In this document: positions 51,059 to 60,694 of the stretch, piece after piece | Layout: the number at the start of each line of letters is the position of its first letter | Position numbering within the stretch: position 1 is the first letter of the stretch | NCBI RefSeq assembly: GCF_000176035.2 | Contig: NC_015675.1 | Location: forward strand, 5,894,001-5,958,000 | DNA: 64,000 bases | Source of the DNA: Mesorhizobium opportunistum WSM2075 | GTDB taxonomy: Bacteria; Pseudomonadota; Alphaproteobacteria; Rhizobiales; Rhizobiaceae | Direction: 5' to 3' | Made by a program: the position numbers and the translations under genes | The notes under the pieces: model-generated | What the model saw: only the letters and a program-made list of their open reading frames with translations | What the model was told of the DNA's origin: nothing | Database searches by the model: none

Positions 51059-52420
51059 TTGAAATTGAGCGATGCAATTGCGGACGTGTTGAGCTGGCTT
51101 GAAAGCAGAAACGACATACAGAGCCTGAGGGCGGCGGTGTGCGACCTCAACGGCGTCATGCGCGGAAAACGCATCCCCGTCGAGCAGGCGCGCAAGGCGC
51201 TGGAGGGCAAGCTGCGCATGCCCTATTCGCTGATCGGGCTGGATATCTGGGGCGAGGACATCGAGGGCAACACGCTGGTTTTTTCGACCGGCGACGCGGA
51301 CGGACTTTGCCAGTGGACGGGACGCGGCATTCTGCCGGTGGAATGGACGGCGCATCCGACGGCGCTCGTCCCGCTCTGGCTCGCCGACGAAAACGGTTCA
51401 CCCTATCTCGGCGATCCCCGGCGGGCGCTGGCCCGCATCCTCGACCGCTACAAGGCGCTCGGCCTGACCCCGGTCGCGGCAACGGAACTTGAGTTCTACC
51501 TGGTCGATCCGCAATCGCAGCGGCCGGTCGGGCCAGTCTCGCCGGTCACCGGGCGGCGCCTCGATTCCGACGCGGCGCTGTCGATCGACGAGATCGACGA
51601 CTTCGAGGCCTTCATCCACGACGTCTATGAGGCCTGCCGGGCGCAAGGCATCCCCGTCGATACGGCGATCGCCGAAAATGGCGTCGGCCAGTTCGAGATC
51701 AATCTGAACCATGTCGCGGACGCGCTGCGGGCGGCCGACGACGCCGTGCTGTTCAAGCGCACGGTGAAGGGCATTGCCCGCAAGCACGGCTTTGCCGCCT
51801 GCTTCATGGCAAAACCCTATGGCGACCGGGCCGGCAACGGCTTTCACGTCCATTTCAGCGTGGTCGACGCCGAAGGGCGCAACGTGTTCGACGACGGCAC
51901 CGATCAGGGTTCGGAAACCATGCGCCACGCGGTCGGTGGGCTGCTCGCGGCAATGGCCGAGAGCACGCTGGTGTTCGCACCGCACTTCAACTCCTACCGC
52001 AGGCTTCGCCCGCGCTCCTATGCGCCGACCGCTGTCGCCTGGGGTTACGAGAACCGCATGGTCGCGATCCGCATTCCCGGCGGCCCGACCGCCGCGCGCC
52101 GCATCGAGCATCGCGTGTCGGGAGCGGACGCCAATCCCTATCTCGTGCTGGCCGCCATACTGGGCGCGGCACTGGTCGGCATCGAAAGACAGATGTCGCC
52201 GGGCGAGCCGACAGGCAGCGATGGACAAGGCGTTGTCCCAGCCAAGCTGCCGCCGGACTGGGCGTCGGCGATCGCGACGTTCGAAAGTGGAACGCATGTT
52301 GCGGAGATCTTCCCGGCGATCCTGCGCGACTCCTTCATCGCCTGCAAACGCCAGGAGCTGAACACGTTCGCCCTCAATGTCAGCGACTTCGAGATCGAGA
52401 CTTATCTCGAAAGCGTCTAG
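51059..52420 (+). CDS. Glutamine synthetase-family ligase
   Basis: 453-residue ATP-dependent ligase of the GS family. Metal and substrate motifs are ELEFYL, IAENGVGQFEINL, GNGFHVHFS and NSYRRLRPRSYAP; the ATP-side Arg region RIPGGPT is present. Length and divergence from GlnA suggest gamma-glutamylation of an amine (PuuA/GlnA-like) rather than ammonia assimilation. The start is a TTG (51059), or the TTG two codons on, 7 bp behind AGAGG. Its amine is unknown. Confidence 0.83.
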   Translation: MKLSDAIADVLSWLESRNDIQSLRAAVCDLNGVMRGKRIPVEQARKALEGKLRMPYSLIGLDIWGEDIEGNTLVFSTGDADGLCQWTGRGILPVEWTAHPTALVPLWLADENGSPYLGDPRRALARILDRYKALGLTPVAATELEFYLVDPQSQRPVGPVSPVTGRRLDSDAALSIDEIDDFEAFIHDVYEACRAQGIPVDTAIAENGVGQFEINLNHVADALRAADDAVLFKRTVKGIARKHGFAACFMAKPYGDRAGNGFHVHFSVVDAEGRNVFDDGTDQGSETMRHAVGGLLAAMAESTLVFAPHFNSYRRLRPRSYAPTAVAWGYENRMVAIRIPGGPTAARRIEHRVSGADANPYLVLAAILGAALVGIERQMSPGEPTGSDGQGVVPAKLPPDWASAIATFESGTHVAEIFPAILRDSFIACKRQELNTFALNVSDFEIETYLESV

Positions 52421-52500
52421 GCCCCGCTGACCGGCCGCTACGGCACCCGTTCCGGGCGACCTTCCGGCAGACTGCCAAGCAGCGACTTGCGATACAGTGG

Positions 52501-52713
52501 TCAACCAGGGCGGCAACGGGCGTGCCGCCGCACCGCTGGCAGATGCAGGCGCGGATCGACAGGGCCAAGGCGATGATGGCGCGTGAGACCGCCTCGCTCG
52601 GCGACATCGCCGAGGCGACCGGCTTCTTCGACCAGGCGCATCTGACGCACGTCTTCAAGGCGGTGGTCGGCGTGACGCCCGGCGCAGGGATGAAGAGCGC
52701 CGGCAAGCCGTGA
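52501..52713 (+). pseudogene. Remnant of an AraC-family regulator (C-terminal end only)
   Basis: VPPHRWQMQARIDRAKAMM (19 residues) followed by LGDIAEATGFFDQAHLTHVF is the second helix-turn-helix of AraC regulators. The ligand domain and first helix-turn-helix are missing; the codons before position 52501 have no AraC similarity. This is a decayed gene left after deletion. The remaining bases between 52421 and 52800 hold nothing else recognisable. Confidence 0.75.
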
Positions 52714-52800
52714 CATTTCCGCCTTCACGGAACCGGGCATCGATTTCTATGCGCACGTTCCAGCACCATTTCGCCGCGGCCGATATCGATCGGCTGGCAT

Positions 52801-53610
52801 CTATCCATAGGGCTGAGCCAGCCTGACCGGACTGGCGCGCAGGGATCGTTCATGTCCCGGCAGCCGCGATACGGTCGGCAGGCCCCGGGCGTCCTGCGCA
52901 CCGAAGCCCAACCGTGTCAGACAGGCTCGCGCCAGGGCCGCGTTGCTGTCGATGACGACCAATCCGCTGACATCGTTGAGGCTGGCGGCCACCACCGACA
53001 GTTCGGTGCAGCCGAGAAGGGCAGCATCGGCGCCGGCCGCTTGCGCGATATCAAGCGCGCGCTCGGTCTCGATCGCCGCGTCCGCGATCGAACCGGCCTT
53101 GACGAGGCTGATCGCGCTGTCGACGCAATGCTGAAACTCGGTGTCCGCGGGAAGGCAGAGCCCAAACCCCGCCGCCGACATCCTGTCCTGGTAGAAGCCG
53201 GAAACCAGCGTGCCCCGCGTTGCGAGAATCGCAACCTGGCCCCGGTCCAAGCTACGGCGTGTTTCCGCAACCACCGCGTCGCCGATATGGAGGATCCGCG
53301 CTTGCGAATTCGCCGCCAGTTGGTCGTACCAATGATGGGCAGTGTTGCACGGTACCGCGATACAGCTAACGCCGAGCTCATTGAGCGTCGAGACCGCGGC
53401 GATTAGAGCCGCCAGCGGTCCGTCGTGGTTGCCGAGGATCGCTTCGGTCCTGTCGGGCAGCTGTGGCACGCTGAGGATAACGGCAGGCACATGGTCGTTG
53501 TCCCTGACCGCCTGGGTCATTCGGGTCAGCTTGAAGTAGAAGTCGGCCGATGCTAGCGGCCCGAGACCGCCGATGATGCCGAGCTGGGGACGGATGCTGT
53601 CGTCGATCAT
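52801..53610 (-). CDS. Aspartate/glutamate racemase family protein
   Basis: 269-residue cofactor-independent racemase. The two catalytic cysteines are in VPCNTAHHWYD and LLGCTELS. The N-terminus has IGIIGGLGPLAS-type IGGLGPLASADFY. It probably interconverts D- and L-forms of an acidic amino acid. The gene overlaps the symporter gene by 4 bp, so uptake and racemisation are coupled. Confidence 0.85.
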   Translation of the reverse strand: MIDDSIRPQLGIIGGLGPLASADFYFKLTRMTQAVRDNDHVPAVILSVPQLPDRTEAILGNHDGPLAALIAAVSTLNELGVSCIAVPCNTAHHWYDQLAANSQARILHIGDAVVAETRRSLDRGQVAILATRGTLVSGFYQDRMSAAGFGLCLPADTEFQHCVDSAISLVKAGSIADAAIETERALDIAQAAGADAALLGCTELSVVAASLNDVSGLVVIDSNAALARACLTRLGFGAQDARGLPTVSRLPGHERSLRASPVRLAQPYG

Positions 53611-54968
53611 CGGGCGGGCTCGGCTTCGAGCTCTCCCGAGACGGCTTCGACCGGCTGCGTCGTCTCCCTGTGGCTGGGAGCGATCATTGCCGTGCTCGCC
53701 GCGACGGTGCAGACGCTGGCCAGCGTCATGAACGTGTCCACGGCCGCATCCACAGCGACGAACAGGGCGAACGCCGCTTCAAAGGGAAGCTTCAGGTAGC
53801 CGCAGACGATGGACATCTGGGACAGGATGAGCAGGCTGCCCATGCCGCCGGTCGTGAGCGCGAGAAGCGCGGAGGCGATGCCGACGAGCACGAGGTCTGG
53901 CACGCCGAGCGGATGACCGTAGAGCTGGGCGATGAACAGGGTGCCCGAGGTGTAGAGCAGCGCCGGGCCGGTGCGTAGCAATGCCGCCTGCAGCGGCACC
54001 AGCAGTTCGACGACCACCAGGCTGAACCGCAGGCGCTCGCTCAACAGGTTGATGACCCAGGGAAGCGAAGCGACGGTGGAACGCGTGGTGATGGCCACCA
54101 TGAGCAGGGGCTGGCAGGTCTTGATCGTCGTCCAGTAGCTTCGTCGCGACCGGATGGCGATAATGGCAAAGGCGCCGGCGACGAATAGGAGGCAGGAAAG
54201 CCCCATGACCAGCAGGTAACCGCCCATCAGCATGAGCGGCTTGGTTCCGGTCGACGCGGTCTGGTCCGCGATCAGGATGAAGGTTGCGAAGGGCAATCCC
54301 CAGATGAACCAGTTGGTGAGGACCGTACAGGCCCGGTAGACCGCGTTGAGCGCCTGAGAAAGACTCATGGACGTGGGCTGGGGAATCTTTCCCATGGCGA
54401 GCCCGAACAGCAGGCAGAACAGCAGGACCTGGATGGTCTGGCCCGAGGCCAGCGCGTTGAAGACATTGTTCGGCACCAGATCGAGCAGGATCGAATGCCC
54501 GCCGTCAGCGCCCTCATTGGATGGCGGCTGGAACGGGAAGGCGAGATCGGTGGAGACGCTGCCCTGCGAATTGATGAACTCGCCAAGTTCGATGCGCGAC
54601 TGCGGGTTCTCGATCTGGCCCGGCTGGAGGATCAGCGACAAGGTGCCGCTTACCAGCACGCCCAGGAACGACACGACCAGCACGGCCATGCCCACCTTGC
54701 CCAGGTAACGAACCGATTTGGGGTCCTGGACCATCGACGTGATGGAGAAGATGACCGACGAAACCAGGTAAGGCAGGACGACCATCTTGAGGAAATTCAG
54801 GTAGAGCTGCGCGATGGGGCTGATCGCATGGGCAAAGTCCGGATAGTAGAGACCGCAGAGTATCCCTGCCCCGATCATCGCGAGCGTCGTCACGGGCGAG
54901 CGCAATATGCGCCTTGCCGCAAGGCGCCAATCGAAAGGCACGGAGCCGGCTACGTCGGAGATGGCCAT
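53607..54968 (-). CDS. Dicarboxylate/amino acid:cation symporter (DAACS family)
   Basis: 453-residue secondary transporter of the GltP/DctA family with about eight membrane segments and two re-entrant loops. Serine-rich loop 1 region reads ITTRSTVASLPW, and LLALTTGGMGSL is loop 2. It has long polar ends. The ATG at 54968 is 1 bp behind the stop of the binding-protein gene. With the racemase it suggests uptake of an acidic amino acid such as D-aspartate or D-glutamate. Confidence 0.84.
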   Translation of the reverse strand: MAISDVAGSVPFDWRLAARRILRSPVTTLAMIGAGILCGLYYPDFAHAISPIAQLYLNFLKMVVLPYLVSSVIFSITSMVQDPKSVRYLGKVGMAVLVVSFLGVLVSGTLSLILQPGQIENPQSRIELGEFINSQGSVSTDLAFPFQPPSNEGADGGHSILLDLVPNNVFNALASGQTIQVLLFCLLFGLAMGKIPQPTSMSLSQALNAVYRACTVLTNWFIWGLPFATFILIADQTASTGTKPLMLMGGYLLVMGLSCLLFVAGAFAIIAIRSRRSYWTTIKTCQPLLMVAITTRSTVASLPWVINLLSERLRFSLVVVELLVPLQAALLRTGPALLYTSGTLFIAQLYGHPLGVPDLVLVGIASALLALTTGGMGSLLILSQMSIVCGYLKLPFEAAFALFVAVDAAVDTFMTLASVCTVAASTAMIAPSHRETTQPVEAVSGELEAEPAR

Positions 54969-54969
54969 G

Positions 54970-55806
54970 TCAGGCTTTGCTCCCCTGGCGATAGCGGGCG
55001 ATGATCTCGTCGGTGTTGAGTACCTGCTGGCCCCGGGCGAGATCGAGATAGAGGTCGACAAAGGCCGCGAGATGCGGATTGTCCGGCCGCACACCGACTG
55101 CAATGGTGTCGACCTTGTCCGTCAGCGTAATCGAGCGCGCGACGACCGTCATCGACGGGTCGTCGACCATCAGCTTCTTGATCTCGAAATCGTCGCGATA
55201 GGCCATGTCGAGCGTCCCGTTGCGGATCGCATCGATGATCAAATCCCAACTCGCGAAGCGGCGGATTTGTGCGTGCGGGAAGGTTGCCGGCGCATAGGTG
55301 GCGAATGAGGAGCCCTCGATGACGCCGAGATCGCCCGAGAAATCGCGGACGATCTGCTCGGGTGGCTTGCCTTGCGCAATTCGTGCCAGGTTGAGGCGGT
55401 TGGCGATCAACCCCTGGCGAAGCATGGCGTAGGGCCGGGAATAGACGATCGACCGGCCGCGCAGAAGGGTCCGGCTGAGCTTGCCGATCGCCAGGTCCGC
55501 CTGGCCGGAACTCACCAGGTTCACCATGCCGTCGAACGTTGCGGCCGACCGGTCGAACACCGGCTCCACGCCAAGCTGCGCGGCGATGCCGTGGGCCAGT
55601 TCCATGTCTATGCCATTGTCGCCCTGCCCGTCGGCCGGGAAGAACGGATTGGAAGCGAAGGACGGCATAGCGATACGCAGCGCATCGCCGCCCGCGACGG
55701 GCTTTGGGGCGTTCTGCGCCTGAGTGCCGGCCGCCTGAGCCTGCGAGATCAGCAACCCACCGCTTCCGGCCATAAGCAGCGTACGACGCGTAACCGACAT
55801 GCGCAT
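54970..55806 (-). CDS. Family 3 periplasmic amino-acid-binding protein
   Basis: 278-residue binding protein. It has a twin-arginine-like signal SVTRRTLLMAGSGG, cleaved near AQA-AG. The mature part has GDNGIDMELAHGIAAQLG, DLAIGKLSRT and YRDDFEIKKL, as in polar amino-acid binding proteins. The ATG at 55806 or 55800 starts it. It stands before a secondary symporter gene rather than ABC permease genes, which is unusual. Confidence 0.84.
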   Translation of the reverse strand: MRMSVTRRTLLMAGSGGLLISQAQAAGTQAQNAPKPVAGGDALRIAMPSFASNPFFPADGQGDNGIDMELAHGIAAQLGVEPVFDRSAATFDGMVNLVSSGQADLAIGKLSRTLLRGRSIVYSRPYAMLRQGLIANRLNLARIAQGKPPEQIVRDFSGDLGVIEGSSFATYAPATFPHAQIRRFASWDLIIDAIRNGTLDMAYRDDFEIKKLMVDDPSMTVVARSITLTDKVDTIAVGVRPDNPHLAAFVDLYLDLARGQQVLNTDEIIARYRQGSKA

Positions 55807-55955
55807 TCTCAATTCATGCGGGAGAGCAAGAAAGCAAGTCTGCCCAGTTCGCAGTATGCATGCGGAGGTTAAGTAAGCGTATATTTTACATTGTGCTCTT
55901 TCTACATAACGGGCAAAGCAGCACGACATCACGCCGGCGGTTGGAGTTGGGGTAA

Positions 55956-56270
55956 ATGATCAAGTATCTCAACGACGCAAGCGGGAATTTCCTGATGAGC
56001 AGACTTTACCGGATGAAGGCGCTTCTGGCGGCCAGTTTCGCCACCGCCGCGACGATCCCGCCGATGGCCGTCTTCGCGCAGGCCGTGCAAACCAGCACTC
56101 AACTTGAGCCTGTCGTGGTCGAGGGCGAGGCTGGAGGCGGTGCCACCGGGCCGGTCGACGGTGTCGTCGCCAAGAAGACCACGACCGGCTCGAAGACGGC
56201 AACCACCATCAAGCTCGGCGGGCCGTACCTCGTCTACTTGCTGGCCAAGGGCGTGCGGCACCAAGGGTGA
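55956..56270 (+). pseudogene. Truncated TonB-dependent siderophore receptor
   Basis: The product has a signal peptide (from M14: SRLYRMKALLAASFATAA, cleaved near FAQA) and the start of the TonB-box/plug region, LEPVVVEGEAGGGATGPVDG followed by AKKTTTGSKTATTI, typical of FpvA/FhuE-like siderophore receptors. The similarity stops after about residue 86 and the frame ends at 104, where a receptor should have about 700 residues. A deletion removed nearly the whole plug and barrel. Confidence 0.8.
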
Positions 56271-56278
56271 GTTGATTG

Positions 56279-57139
56279 CTAGGAGGATCGCTCGGCTTTC
56301 AGCACCGAGACCGCCGCCTCGCTGTTGTGGACATAGTCGTTGGCGTCGGGCTGCCTCTGCACCAAAAGGATGAACAACAGGTCGGTCAGCGCCAGCTGCG
56401 CGTCGCGCGCGGTAATGGACGAGGAGCGCGCACGCTCCTCGTCGGCGATGGTGTAGAGGCGGATGTCGGCGACGCGGCTCAGCGGATTGTCGTGCAGGCC
56501 GGTGACGGCGATCACCATCGTGCCGCGCTTGCAGGCAAGCTCGGCGATGCGCAGGGTTTCGATGCTGGCGCCGGAATAGGAGAGCGCGAACAGCACGTCG
56601 CCGGGCCCGAGCGTCGCGGCATTGGCCATCTGGATGTGGCTGTCGCTGTCATGCAGCACATTGCGGCCGAGCTTCATCAGCTTGTAGGAGAAATCGCGCG
56701 CCACCAGCGAGGAGGCACCGACGCCGGCCAGATGGATGCGGCGCGCGCCGTCCAGCAATTCCAGCGTCCTGGTGATGATACGCTCTGTATTGGCGGCGAC
56801 GGTCTGCTGCATCGACAGAAGCTTGCTGCCGACCAGCTTCTTCACGATGACCTGGTAGCCGTCGCCGACCTCGATCGGCCCGTGGATGAAGCCGGCCGGC
56901 ACCTGCCATTCCTGCGCCTTGGCCTCACTGACGGCGAGTTTGAGCTCCTGGTAGCTGGCATAGCCGAGCTTCTGGCTGAACTTGACGACGCTGGACTGGC
57001 TGCGCCCGATCTCGGCCGCAAGGGCCGCCGTCGACAGGCGCAGCATCTGGTCGGGATTGTCGACGATGTACCGGCCGATCTCGCGATCGCCGGTCGCCAT
57101 GCCGTCGAGCTTCGCATTGATCCTGTTCAGAACGGACAC
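56279..57139 (-). CDS. murR: RpiR/MurR-type transcriptional regulator
   Basis: 286-residue regulator: an N-terminal HTH_6 domain (LSTAALAAEIGRSQSSVVKF, 20 residues) and a C-terminal SIS domain (HLAGVGASSLVARDF, FALSYSGAS). MurR proteins sense MurNAc-6-phosphate. The GTG at 57139 follows GAGGGAA. It is divergent from murA2, with GGAATAAATTATTCC between them and a second copy before murQ, so it probably controls the whole muropeptide cluster. Confidence 0.82.
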   Translation of the reverse strand: MSVLNRINAKLDGMATGDREIGRYIVDNPDQMLRLSTAALAAEIGRSQSSVVKFSQKLGYASYQELKLAVSEAKAQEWQVPAGFIHGPIEVGDGYQVIVKKLVGSKLLSMQQTVAANTERIITRTLELLDGARRIHLAGVGASSLVARDFSYKLMKLGRNVLHDSDSHIQMANAATLGPGDVLFALSYSGASIETLRIAELACKRGTMVIAVTGLHDNPLSRVADIRLYTIADEERARSSSITARDAQLALTDLLFILLVQRQPDANDYVHNSEAAVSVLKAERSS

Positions 57140-57216
57140 GGATTCCCTCGCGCTTTTCGGTCCCGCACACCGACAGCCAGTTGTCATCGCTCGTGGCTGG
57201 CAGCCTATGAAACCAA

Positions 57217-57231
57217 GGAATAAATTATTCC
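57217..57231. promoter_or_regulatory. MurR operator candidate 1 with promoter of murA2
   Basis: GGAATAAATTATTCC is a perfect palindrome of 7-bp arms around one base. It ends 8 bp before TTGACA (57240-57245), with TAATTC 16 bp further as a possible -10 box. The same sequence with two changes stands before murQ. Confidence 0.72.
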
Positions 57232-57342
57232 AATTTCGATTGACAGCCAAGAACGCAGAATTAATTCTCGAACTGGATCGGGTCGAAATCCGGATTCTGA
57301 ACGGACCTGAACGCCCGGCTTTCGTCGCACAAGGTTTCAGCC

Positions 57343-58599
57343 ATGGACAGATTGCGGATCGTCGGCGGGCACAGGCTGCAGGGCGCGGTCAACATATCCG
57401 GCGCCAAGAACGCCGCTCTGCCGCAGATCGCGGCCGCCCTGCTCAGCCCCTACCCGCTCGAACTGACCAACCTGCCCGATGTGACCGACGTCGAGAACAT
57501 GCTCGGCGTCGTGAGGCTTCACGGCGCCGAAGTCACACGATCGGCGCATGCCGCGACGATCGACACCAATGCCGCCGTTTCGAAGGAGACATCCTACGAC
57601 ACGGTCCGAAAGATGCGGGCGACGGTGCTGGTGCTGGCACCGCTGCTTGCGCGCTTCGGCCACGCCCGGGTTTCGCTGCCGGGCGGCTGCGCCATCGGCG
57701 CGCGGCCGGTCGATATGCATGTTTCGGCGCTAGCAGCCTTGGGCGCCAGGATCGCCATCGAAAACGGTTCGATCGTCGCCTCGGCCCCGAACGGACTGAC
57801 CGGCACGCGCATCGTGCTCAGTTCGCCGTCGGTCGGGGCAACGGAAACCGCCATGATGGCGGCAACCACGGCCAAGGGCGAAACCGAGATCCTCAACGCG
57901 GCGCGCGAGCCCGAGGTGGCCGATCTCGCCGCTTGCCTCAACGCCATGGGCGCGCGCGTCGAGGGCGCCGGCACGCACCGCATCCTGATCGCCGGCGACA
58001 CTTCCTGGCAAGCGGCCCGGCACGACATCATCCCGGACCGGATCGAGGCCGGCACCTATGCCATTGCCGCGGCGATCACCGGCGGCCAGCTCGAGCTCAC
58101 CCATGCCCGGCTCGAACACATGGCTTCGGTGGTGCAATTGCTGGAGGCCACCGGCGTCAGCGTCTGGCCGGGCGATCGCGGGCTGATCGTATCGCGCGAG
58201 CGGCCGCTCAAGGCGGTCGACCTGGCGACGGAACCCTATCCGGGTTTTCCGACCGACCTGCAGGCACAGTTCATGGCGCTGATGTGCTGTGCGGATGGCG
58301 CTTCGCTGCTGCGCGAGACCATCTTCGAGAACCGCTTCATGCATGTGCCCGAGCTGATGCGCCTCGGCGCCAACATCAAGCTGCAGGGAACCATGGCGCT
58401 GGTGCGCGGCGGCGAGACACTGCACGGCGCGCAGGTGATGGCCACCGACCTGCGCGCTTCGGTGTCGCTGGTGCTGGCGGCGCTGGTCTCCCAAGGCGAG
58501 ACCATCATCAACCGCGTCTATCACCTCGATCGCGGCTACGAGCAGCTGGACCGCAAGCTGCGCCTTTGCGGCGCCGACATCGAGCGGCTGAGCGCATGA
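57343..58599 (+). CDS. Second UDP-GlcNAc 1-carboxyvinyltransferase (MurA paralogue)
   Basis: 418-residue EPSP-synthase-fold enzyme. It has [10 protein letters not shown] with K22 and N23, the active-site cysteine C116 in [14 protein letters not shown], and [12 protein letters not shown] with the catalytic Asp. All key MurA residues are kept, so enolpyruvyl transfer to UDP-GlcNAc or a relative is likely. It stands first in an operon with a kinase and close to murQ, not with cell-wall biosynthesis genes, so it is presumably not the only MurA. Its stop overlaps the kinase start. Confidence 0.87.
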   Translation: MDRLRIVGGHRLQGAVNISGAKNAALPQIAAALLSPYPLELTNLPDVTDVENMLGVVRLHGAEVTRSAHAATIDTNAAVSKETSYDTVRKMRATVLVLAPLLARFGHARVSLPGGCAIGARPVDMHVSALAALGARIAIENGSIVASAPNGLTGTRIVLSSPSVGATETAMMAATTAKGETEILNAAREPEVADLAACLNAMGARVEGAGTHRILIAGDTSWQAARHDIIPDRIEAGTYAIAAAITGGQLELTHARLEHMASVVQLLEATGVSVWPGDRGLIVSRERPLKAVDLATEPYPGFPTDLQAQFMALMCCADGASLLRETIFENRFMHVPELMRLGANIKLQGTMALVRGGETLHGAQVMATDLRASVSLVLAALVSQGETIINRVYHLDRGYEQLDRKLRLCGADIERLSA

Positions 58600-59477
58600 G
58601 CAGCGGCCGCTCCGAATATTTTCTCGGCGTCGATGGCGGCGGCACCGGATGCCGGGCCCGCATCGAAGACGCTGACGGAACCGTGCTGGGACAGGGCCTG
58701 TCCGGCCCGGCGACGACGCGGCTCGGCATCGATGCCGCCTGGGCCTCCATTGCCGGGGCATTTGACGCGGCGGTCGAGGAGGCCGGTTTCGGGCCGGCCG
58801 ACACCGCCCGTGTCAGCGCCGGCATCGGCCTTGCCGGTATCGGCCGCAAGGGCGCGCTGGAGGCGTTGCGGGCGATCGCACATCCCTTTGCCAGCATCGA
58901 TTTCGTCAGCGATGGCGTCGGCGCCTGCCTCGGCGCGCATTCCGGCCAGGACGGCGCCATCGTCATTGCAGGCACGGGCTCGATCGGTCTCGGCTTCGTC
59001 GAGGGCCGCGACCTGCGCGTCGGCGGCTACGGCTTCCCGATCTCCGACGAAGGCAGCGGCGCCGATCTTGGCCTGAAAGCCGTGCAGTTGGCGCTGCGCG
59101 CCCATGACGGCCGGCACGAGCGGACGGCGCTGCTGGCGGAGGTGATGCAACGTTTCGAGGGCGACCCGATGGAAGCGGTCGCGTGGATGGACCGCGCGAG
59201 CGCCACGGACTACGCCGTGCTGGCGCCGATGGTGATGCGCCATGCCGACCAGGGCGACCCGGCAGGGCGGCGCATCGTGCAGAGCGCGGCCGAGCAGATC
59301 GATACGCTGGTACGGGTGCTGTTCGAGAAAGGTGCGCCGCGCGTGACCTTGCTGGGCGGCCTCGCCAGCCCGCTCGAACCATGGCTGGCTCCCGATGTCC
59401 GGCGCCGGCTGAAACCCGCCGATGGCGATGCCGTGTCCGGCGCGATCATCCTTGCCAAAAGGGCGCTTAGCGTCTGA
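58596..59477 (+). CDS. BadF/BadG-family N-acetylhexosamine kinase
   Basis: 293-residue ASKHA kinase. The phosphate 1 motif is LGVDGGGTGCRA, phosphate 2 is VIAGTGSIGLGF, followed by GGYGFPISDEGSGADLG, and LLGGLASPLEPWL is the adenosine motif. This matches the N-acetylglucosamine/N-acetylmuramic acid kinase group (NagK/MurK-like). Beside MurQ, which needs MurNAc-6-phosphate, MurNAc or GlcNAc phosphorylation is likely. The start overlaps murA2 by 4 bp. Confidence 0.82.
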   Translation: MSSGRSEYFLGVDGGGTGCRARIEDADGTVLGQGLSGPATTRLGIDAAWASIAGAFDAAVEEAGFGPADTARVSAGIGLAGIGRKGALEALRAIAHPFASIDFVSDGVGACLGAHSGQDGAIVIAGTGSIGLGFVEGRDLRVGGYGFPISDEGSGADLGLKAVQLALRAHDGRHERTALLAEVMQRFEGDPMEAVAWMDRASATDYAVLAPMVMRHADQGDPAGRRIVQSAAEQIDTLVRVLFEKGAPRVTLLGGLASPLEPWLAPDVRRRLKPADGDAVSGAIILAKRALSV

Positions 59478-59483
59478 CCCGTA

Positions 59484-59498
59484 GGAATAATCTATTCC
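59484..59498. promoter_or_regulatory. MurR operator candidate 2 with murQ promoter
   Basis: GGAATAATCTATTCC (6-bp arms, 3-bp centre) ends 9 bp before TTGACG (59508-59513), with TAAAAA 17 bp further (59531-59536) as -10 box. The layout copies that at the murA2 promoter. Confidence 0.72.
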
Positions 59499-59649
59499 AG
59501 ATATGTGTTGACGGTACGAATATTCAATTCTAAAAAGTTAACAAAGGCGAACACGGCGGCAAGCACGGACCTTATAGGCGGTACGCGGCGTTTCAGGCGG
59601 AGAGCACTGCCTCGCCGCTAGCTCCGCCGTATGGTTTGAAAGCACCGGG

Positions 59650-60573
59650 ATGACCGAGCAAGCGTTGATGTCTGAGCTGGACCGGCTTGTTTCCGAAGGC
59701 CGAAACCCTCGGACTGTCGATATCGACCTGCTGCCGACCATCGACGTGCTGCGCAAGATCAATGACGAGGACAAGGTTGTGCCGGCGGCTGTCGAAAAGG
59801 TGCTGCCGGAAATCGCCGCTGCGGTCGATTGTATCGTGCTCGCCTTCCAGAAAGGCGCACGCCTGATCTATTTGGGCGCCGGCACCAGCGGGCGCCTTGG
59901 CGTTCTCGACGCCTCCGAATGCCCCCCCACTTTCGGCGTGCCCGAAGGCATGGTCGTCGGTCTGATCGCCGGCGGCCTCGACGCCCTGGTGCGATCATTG
60001 GAAGGCGCCGAGGATGACCCGAAAATGGGCGCCAAGGCCTTGCGGGAGATCGGACTCACCCCGCACGATGTGGTGGTCGGGATCGCGGTCAGCGGGCGCA
60101 CGCCCTATGTCGTTGGCGGGCTGACCTATGCCAGGCAGGTGGGCTCAACCACGGTGGCCCTGTCCTGCAATCCGGCATCGACCATTGCCGGTATCGCCGA
60201 CATCGCGATCTCGCCGGTCGTCGGCCCGGAGGTGCTCACCGGCTCGACCCGGCTGAAGTCGGGAACGGCGCAGAAGCTGGTGCTCAACATGCTGACGACG
60301 GCCTCGATGATCCGCATCGGCAAGAGCTATGAGAATCTGATGGTCGACCTCAACCCGTCCAACAGGAAGCTGGTGGCGAGGGCGATCAGGATCGTCATGC
60401 AGACGACCGGTTGCACGGCGCAGCAGGCCAGACAGGCGCTCACCCAGACCGGCAATGACGTGAAGCTGGCGATCCTGGTGACGATCACCGGCATGGGCGT
60501 CGAAGAGGCGCGGACGGCGCTCGGCAAGGCTGGAGGATTCCTGCGCAAGGCAATCAGCGACGGGAAGGCATGA
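59650..60573 (+). CDS. murQ: N-acetylmuramic acid 6-phosphate etherase
   Basis: Cleaves the lactyl ether of MurNAc-6-phosphate to GlcNAc-6-phosphate and D-lactate. It is 307 residues long: SIS domain with [20 protein letters not shown] (20 residues), [10 protein letters not shown] and [13 protein letters not shown], plus a C-terminal UBA-like helix bundle. The etherase Glu lies in DASE. It should be controlled by the MurR site upstream. The peptide importer genes follow 121 bp later. Confidence 0.92.
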   Translation: MTEQALMSELDRLVSEGRNPRTVDIDLLPTIDVLRKINDEDKVVPAAVEKVLPEIAAAVDCIVLAFQKGARLIYLGAGTSGRLGVLDASECPPTFGVPEGMVVGLIAGGLDALVRSLEGAEDDPKMGAKALREIGLTPHDVVVGIAVSGRTPYVVGGLTYARQVGSTTVALSCNPASTIAGIADIAISPVVGPEVLTGSTRLKSGTAQKLVLNMLTTASMIRIGKSYENLMVDLNPSNRKLVARAIRIVMQTTGCTAQQARQALTQTGNDVKLAILVTITGMGVEEARTALGKAGGFLRKAISDGKA

Positions 60574-60694
60574 AGCCGCATGGGACAGACGGCGCAAGGC
60601 CGCATAGACTGGGCCGATACTGCGAAGCATGTGTGTCTGGAAGCGGTCGGCAGAAACTGCAAGGCATCAAGTCAAATCATAATGGGAGACGAAA

